Part shown: positions 59,741-64,000 of the stretch, one piece after another
How the letters are laid out: every line of letters begins with the position of its first letter
How positions within the stretch are numbered: the first letter of the stretch is position 1
Source: Mesorhizobium sp. LSHC420B00
GTDB lineage: Bacteria > Pseudomonadota > Alphaproteobacteria > Rhizobiales > Rhizobiaceae
Direction: 5' to 3'
Assembly: GCF_000503055.1 (NCBI RefSeq)
Contig: NZ_AYVY01000019.1
Location: 101,925-165,924, forward strand
Length of the DNA stretch: 64,000 nucleotides
Translations under genes and position numbers: made by a program
Notes under the pieces: generated by a model
What the model saw: only the letters and a program-made list of their open reading frames with translations
What the model was told of the DNA's origin: nothing
The model's database searches: none

Positions 59741-62152
59741 TTAGCCGCCCTTGGGTCTGCGCGGCTTGCGCGTGGCGTTCTCGGCCTGGCGGCCGTCGCC
59801 GACTGTCGGCGGCGTGATTGGTGCCACTGCGCTATCAGCAGAGCTTGAGATGCCGCCGGTCTCTGAAACCTCGTCGCGAACCTCGTGACGGCGGGCTTTG
59901 GCGACCGCTTCGGCATTCTCCGCTGCCTGACCCTCGGCATCGGCTTCAACGCTGCCAGTCTTGCCATGCGGGCGCTTGGGCGGATCTCCAGCAAAGCCCG
60001 GGCCAACACCGTGGTTTGCATCATCCGGCACGCCCTCATTCGCCGCGTGTTCCTTGTCGAATTTAATCACCGGCTCCATTTTTGCCAGCACGTCGTCGGC
60101 CAGCCAGCACAGGCTCATATGACCGTCGCCGAGATTTTTGACCGGCGGCACCGTAGTTTCGCAAAGATTGTCCGGCACAAGTTTCTTGTAGCCGCAGCGC
60201 GTCTGGAACGGGCAGCCCGAGGGCGGGTTCATCGCCGACGGAATGTCGCCTTCGAGCACGATATGCCTTTTCACCACGCTGGTATCGGCAATCGGGATCG
60301 CCGACAGCAGCGCCTCGGTATAGGGGTGATAGGGCGGCGAAAATATCTGGTCGGTCGTGCCTTGCTCGACGATATAGCCGAGATACATGACGACGACGCG
60401 GTCGGCGATGTAGCGCACCACCGACAGATCGTGGCTGATGAACAGCATCGTGGTCTTGTTCTTGCGCTGGATGTCCATCAAGAGTTCGGTCACCGCCGCC
60501 TGGACGGACACATCCAGCGCCGAGACCGGCTCGTCGGCCACCACCACCTTGGCGTCGCCGGCAAAGGCCCGCGCCACGCCGATGCGCTGTTTCTGGCCAC
60601 CTGAAAGCTGGCGCGGCTTGCGCGTCTCGAATGCCCTTGGCAGCTTCACCAGATCGAGCAGTTCCAGCATCCGCTTGCGGCGGTCGGCCACCGTGTCGCC
60701 GACATTGAACTTTTCCAGCGTACGGATGATCTGCGAACCGACCGAATGGCTGGGATTGAGTGTGTCGAACGGATTTTGGAACACCATCTGGATCGACGAC
60801 ACGGTGTCGACGCTGCGCTTCTCGATCCCGGTCGACTGGATTTCCTTGTTGCCCAGCTTCACGCGGCCGGAGCTTGCCGTTTCGAGGCCGAGCAATACCT
60901 TGGCCAGGGTCGATTTTCCGCAGCCGGATTCGCCAACGATAGCGACGGTCTCGGATTCGCGCGCCATGAAAGAGATCGTCTCGTTGGCCTTGACGACACG
61001 TCCTTCGCTCGAGCCGAACACTTCGCTGCCGCCGACTTTGTAGTACTTCCTGAGGTCTTCGATCTGGAGCACCGGCGCACCGGGCACCACGCGCTCGTTG
61101 ACTTTCTTGGCGCCAGGCGGCAGCGCCTCCCAGTCGATCTCGTTGAAGCGTACGCAGCGCGAGAAATGCCCGTCATGGCCTTCGACCGCGATCATCGGAA
61201 TTTCGGCGGCGTTGCAGACGCCCTCGACGAAATGGTGGCAGCGCGGGCCGAAATTGCAGCCCTTCGGCCGCTCGTGCGGCAGCGGCAACTGCCCCGGAAT
61301 GGATATCAGAGGCCGCGAATTCTTGTCGGCGCCCGGCAACGGGATCGAGCGGAACAGGCCTTGCGTGTAGGGATGGCGCATCCGGTCGAAGACGTCCTTG
61401 ATCTTGCCCGTCTCCACCGCTTCGCCCGAATACATCACCGTGATGCGGTCGCAGGTCTCCAGGATCAGGCCGAGATTGTGCGACACGAAGATCATCGAGG
61501 TCCCGAACTTCTCGCCCAGCCCCTTGACCAGATCGACGATACCGGCCTCAACCGTCACGTCGAGCGCTGTCGTCGGCTCGTCGAGCAGAAGCAGCGCAGG
61601 CTTCGACAGCAGCGCCATGGCAATGACGATGCGCTGCTGCTGGCCGCCGGAAAGCTGGTGTGGGTAGGAACGCATCATGCGCTCGGGATCCGGCAGCTTC
61701 ACCGCGCGCACCATTTCCAACGCGCGTTTATAGGCTTCATCCTTCGATACCTTGTCGTGGATCAGTGGCACTTCCATCAGCTGCTGGCCGACCTTCATCG
61801 CCGGGTTGAGACTGGCCATCGGCTCCTGGTAGATCATGGCGATCTTGTTGCCGCGGATGGCGCGCAGTTCCTCGTCGGACAGTTCTCCCATGTCCTTGCC
61901 TTGGAACTTGATCTTTCCGCCGACGATCTTTCCGATGTTCGAGAGGTCGCGCATGATGCCGAGCGACACGGTCGACTTGCCGCAGCCGGATTCGCCGACG
62001 ATGCCCATCGCCTCGCCGGGCATGACCGTGCAGGAAAAATCCATGACGGCCGGGATCTCTCCCTTGCGGGTGAAGAAGGAGATCGACAGGTTCTCGATCT
62101 CGATGATCGGCCCATTGGTCGGCTTGGCGGGATTTCGAACTGCCTCATTCAT
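59741..62152 (-). CDS. fused DppD-DppF-type ABC ATPase
   Basis: 803 residues from MNEAVRNPAKPTNGPIIEIE. Two complete ABC modules: Walker A GESGCGKST twice, signatures LSGGQQQRIVIAMALL and LSGGQKQRIGVARAFA, Walker B LLLLDEPTTALD and VVVADEPVSALD, and the oligopeptide-family C-terminal cysteine motifs GCNFGPRCHHF and GCPFQTRCGYKK. A charged, disordered 100-residue tail rich in Glu/Ala/Arg ends RKPRRPKGG, unusual for this family. It drives the peptide/opine-type importer whose permeases follow upstream on the same strand. Confidence 0.93.
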   Translation of the reverse strand: MNEAVRNPAKPTNGPIIEIENLSISFFTRKGEIPAVMDFSCTVMPGEAMGIVGESGCGKSTVSLGIMRDLSNIGKIVGGKIKFQGKDMGELSDEELRAIRGNKIAMIYQEPMASLNPAMKVGQQLMEVPLIHDKVSKDEAYKRALEMVRAVKLPDPERMMRSYPHQLSGGQQQRIVIAMALLSKPALLLLDEPTTALDVTVEAGIVDLVKGLGEKFGTSMIFVSHNLGLILETCDRITVMYSGEAVETGKIKDVFDRMRHPYTQGLFRSIPLPGADKNSRPLISIPGQLPLPHERPKGCNFGPRCHHFVEGVCNAAEIPMIAVEGHDGHFSRCVRFNEIDWEALPPGAKKVNERVVPGAPVLQIEDLRKYYKVGGSEVFGSSEGRVVKANETISFMARESETVAIVGESGCGKSTLAKVLLGLETASSGRVKLGNKEIQSTGIEKRSVDTVSSIQMVFQNPFDTLNPSHSVGSQIIRTLEKFNVGDTVADRRKRMLELLDLVKLPRAFETRKPRQLSGGQKQRIGVARAFAGDAKVVVADEPVSALDVSVQAAVTELLMDIQRKNKTTMLFISHDLSVVRYIADRVVVMYLGYIVEQGTTDQIFSPPYHPYTEALLSAIPIADTSVVKRHIVLEGDIPSAMNPPSGCPFQTRCGYKKLVPDNLCETTVPPVKNLGDGHMSLCWLADDVLAKMEPVIKFDKEHAANEGVPDDANHGVGPGFAGDPPKRPHGKTGSVEADAEGQAAENAEAVAKARRHEVRDEVSETGGISSSADSAVAPITPPTVGDGRQAENATRKPRRPKGG

Positions 62153-62231
62153 GGGTCGCTCCAATCCTTGTTCTGCAGGCATGTCGGGCCGAACCCGGCA
62201 TCGATCTTTCCCGGTTCAATCTTTCCCGGCA

Positions 62232-63389
62232 TCAATCCTTCATCGACTGTTCGCGCAACGAATCCGCCAGGAGGTTGAGGCCGAGCACGAACGACATCAA
62301 TGCGATCGTCGGCGGCAGCGCCGGGTGGATGAAAGAGCGCAGCAGCCGGCTGGCATCCTTGATCGCCGTGCCCCAGTCCGGGCTTTCCGGCGCCAGCCCC
62401 AGCCCGAAATAGCCGAGCGTGCCGAGCAGGATCGTAGTGTAGCCGATGCGCAGGCAGGCGTCGACGATCAGCGGCCCGCGCGCATTGGGCAATATCTCCC
62501 ACAGCATGATGTACCAGGGCGATTCACCGCGCGTCTGCGCCGCCGCAACATAGTCGCGCGTTTTGATATCCATGACCAGGCCGCGCACGATGCGGAACAC
62601 GCCCGGGCTGGAGGCGAACACCACTGCCACGAAGATGTTGAGCTGGTTGGGATCGATGTGGATGATCTTGAACGGATCGGCGTCGAAGACAAGGCCGGCA
62701 TAGATCCAGCCGCCAACGACCAACGTCAGGCCAAGCAGGATATAGAGGCGGTCGGGCCGGTTCTTGTAGCGCGTCCAGAACAGCACGCTGAAGAAGATGA
62801 TCGGGAACAGGAAGAACAGCCCGGCCATCGCGTAGGGGATCGGCGTGTCCATGATGCCTGGCGTCACCAGGAGGTAGAACAGCAGGATCACCGGGAAGGC
62901 CAGCACCAAATTGGCGAGGAAGGAGAGCACCGTATCGATCCTGCCGCCGTAATAGCCAGCCGGCAAGCCGAGCGTGATGCCGACCATCAGCGCAAAGCCG
63001 GTTGCCGCCGGCGCGATGATCAGCACGATCTGGCTGCCATAGACCATGCGGGAGAACACGTCGCGGGCGAGCTTGTCGCCGCCGAAATAGTATACAAGTT
63101 TCGACGCCGGCTCGATCGCGCCCGGCAGCACGTCCTTCATGATCGGCACCTGGGCGAGCGGATCGAAGGGCGCGACGGTCGATGCGAAGATCGCCGTGAA
63201 CAGCCAGAACAGGCAGATGCCGACGCCGACGATGCCGACGCCGCTGTCGAAAAGCTGGCCGTAAAGGCCAAGCTTCTTCTTGTAGCCGAAGCTCGCCCCC
63301 ATCACCAGGGCGAGAGCGATCCAGACCGGCCAGAAGCGGGTAAGCACGCCGAGTACGACGTTGAAGGCGCTGAGATATTCGACCTGCAT
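62232..63389 (-). CDS. dipeptide-type ABC permease (DppC-like)
   Basis: 385 residues, about 80 more than DppC. The core has FSRMVYGSQIVLIIAPAATG, MDIKTRDYVAAAQTRGESPW (the EAA loop), GLGLAPESPDWGTAI and FVLGLNLLADSLREQ, typical of OppC/DppC. The N-terminus and middle contain extra helices (FWPVWIALALVMGASFGYKK; RPDRLYILLGLTLVVGGWIY). Between it and the ATPase, 62153-62231 contains a short direct repeat of AATCTTTCCCGG-like sequence. Confidence 0.92.
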   Translation of the reverse strand: MQVEYLSAFNVVLGVLTRFWPVWIALALVMGASFGYKKKLGLYGQLFDSGVGIVGVGICLFWLFTAIFASTVAPFDPLAQVPIMKDVLPGAIEPASKLVYYFGGDKLARDVFSRMVYGSQIVLIIAPAATGFALMVGITLGLPAGYYGGRIDTVLSFLANLVLAFPVILLFYLLVTPGIMDTPIPYAMAGLFFLFPIIFFSVLFWTRYKNRPDRLYILLGLTLVVGGWIYAGLVFDADPFKIIHIDPNQLNIFVAVVFASSPGVFRIVRGLVMDIKTRDYVAAAQTRGESPWYIMLWEILPNARGPLIVDACLRIGYTTILLGTLGYFGLGLAPESPDWGTAIKDASRLLRSFIHPALPPTIALMSFVLGLNLLADSLREQSMKD

Positions 63390-63401
63390 CCGCCCGGTCT
63401 C

Positions 63402-64000
63402 CTATTGAACTCTGATGCGCGGATTGAGGAACGCGTAGCCGACATCGGAGATGAGCTGTGTGATCAGGACGATAAACACCGAGACCAGCGAGCAACCGAG
63501 CAGAAGATCGATGTCGTTGTTGCCGGCCGCCTCGACCAGCGTGTAGCCGAACCCCTGGTAGCGGAACATCACCTCGACGATGACGACGCCGGTGAGCAGC
63601 CAGGGGAACTGCAGCATGATGACCGTGAACGGTGCGATCAGCGCGTTGCGCAGAGCGTGCTTTACCACCACGCTGCCGAAGGAGAGGCCCTTCAGCCGGG
63701 CGGTTCGGATATATTGCTGCGTCATCACCTCGACCATCGAGGCGCGGGTCATGCGGGCGATGTAGCCGATGCCGTAGATCGCCAGCGTCATCACCGGCAA
63801 GGTGAAATTGTAGAAGGTGATGCCCTGGCTGGCCGAGGCCGCCGAGCCGTTCAGCACGCCGAGCCAGGAGGCGAAGATGACGGTGAAGATGACGCCCGAA
63901 ACATATTCGGGCGTCGCCGTCGAGGCGATCGAAGCCACCGACAATGTGCGGTCGGTGCGTGAGCCCTCGCGCATGCCGGCAAGAATGCCGATCAGGAGCG
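63402..64000 (-). CDS. dipeptide-type ABC permease (DppB-like), partial
   Basis: About 199 C-terminal codons; the 5' end lies beyond the window. ILAGMREGSRTDRTLSVASI, YVSGVIFTVIFASWLGVLNG, the EAA loop MVEVMTQQYIRTARLKGLSF, and VMFRYQGFGYTLVEAAGNND are DppB/OppB hallmarks. Ends 12 bp before the DppC-like gene. The solute-binding protein gene is presumably upstream, outside the window. Confidence 0.92.
   Translation of the reverse strand, partial: LLIGILAGMREGSRTDRTLSVASIASTATPEYVSGVIFTVIFASWLGVLNGSAASASQGITFYNFTLPVMTLAIYGIGYIARMTRASMVEVMTQQYIRTARLKGLSFGSVVVKHALRNALIAPFTVIMLQFPWLLTGVVIVEVMFRYQGFGYTLVEAAGNNDIDLLLGCSLVSVFIVLITQLISDVGYAFLNPRIRVQ

Overview
The window reads as a contig end from a GC-rich alphaproteobacterium of the Rhizobiales, most likely Mesorhizobium or a close relative. 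Support comes from the two-piece (permuted) tmRNA gene with an alphaproteobacterial tag, an alpha-type SspB adaptor, and small families typical of the group (DUF2853, DUF4169, DUF559). Rhizobial intergenic repeats and a RutR-controlled reductive pyrimidine pathway fit too. Bases 1-69 are not genomic: they are an Illumina TruSeq index-adapter read into the contig end, so the first gene (modE) is cut by the assembly.

Layout. 70-3000: molybdate uptake modABC with the start of modE and ModE-like operators. 3.2-7.1 kb: thyA, a DUF2853 gene, permuted ssrA, and an orphan acetolactate synthase large subunit behind a leader-peptide attenuator. 7.2-12.2 kb: an SDR, a LysR gene with an in-frame stop, a Bcr/CflA exporter with divergent TetR regulator, sspB and two small genes. 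12.2-12.6 kb: two facing gene remnants (chloride-channel CBS tail and MarR tail). 12.6-25.5 kb: a 1384-residue AsmA protein with a TolA-like repeat tail, a frameshifted hypothetical gene, an FAD/D-lactate-type dehydrogenase, thioesterase, MOSC protein, KAS III, tam, a toxin-antitoxin pair with a dead toxin, and ettA. 25.8-34.7 kb: a membrane diguanylate cyclase, a frameshifted membrane protein, RNase T2, MarR plus hydrolase with a nested-palindrome operator, a lipase-like hydrolase, a CoA-transferase/ThDP-enzyme pair and a CHRD protein.

34.9-52.5 kb is the functional core: reductive pyrimidine catabolism. It holds an NMT1-type ABC transporter, dihydropyrimidinase, a beta-ureidopropionase-like amidase, an omega-amino acid transaminase, rutR, and preT-preA (dihydropyrimidine dehydrogenase). 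RutR-like boxes lie upstream of the transaminase/rutR pair and of preT. Two foreign-looking insertions sit inside it: a DUF559 nuclease gene bracketed by near-identical inverted repeats between ATPase and permease, and an orphan CDI-immunity-like gene between dihydropyrimidinase and amidase. A block of redox and regulator genes (45.7-49.7 kb) separates rutR from preA.

52.9-64 kb: a double VOC protein, secreted and DoxX proteins, a dimethylglycine-dehydrogenase-like flavoprotein next to a non-pyrrolysine MttB methyltransferase, a lipoprotein transglycosylase, and a dipeptide-type ABC transporter running off the window end.

A recurring theme is gene decay: at least five loci carry a single in-frame stop, a single-base frameshift or a truncation. 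Either this genome is shedding accessory genes or the assembly has local errors; read mapping would separate the two.
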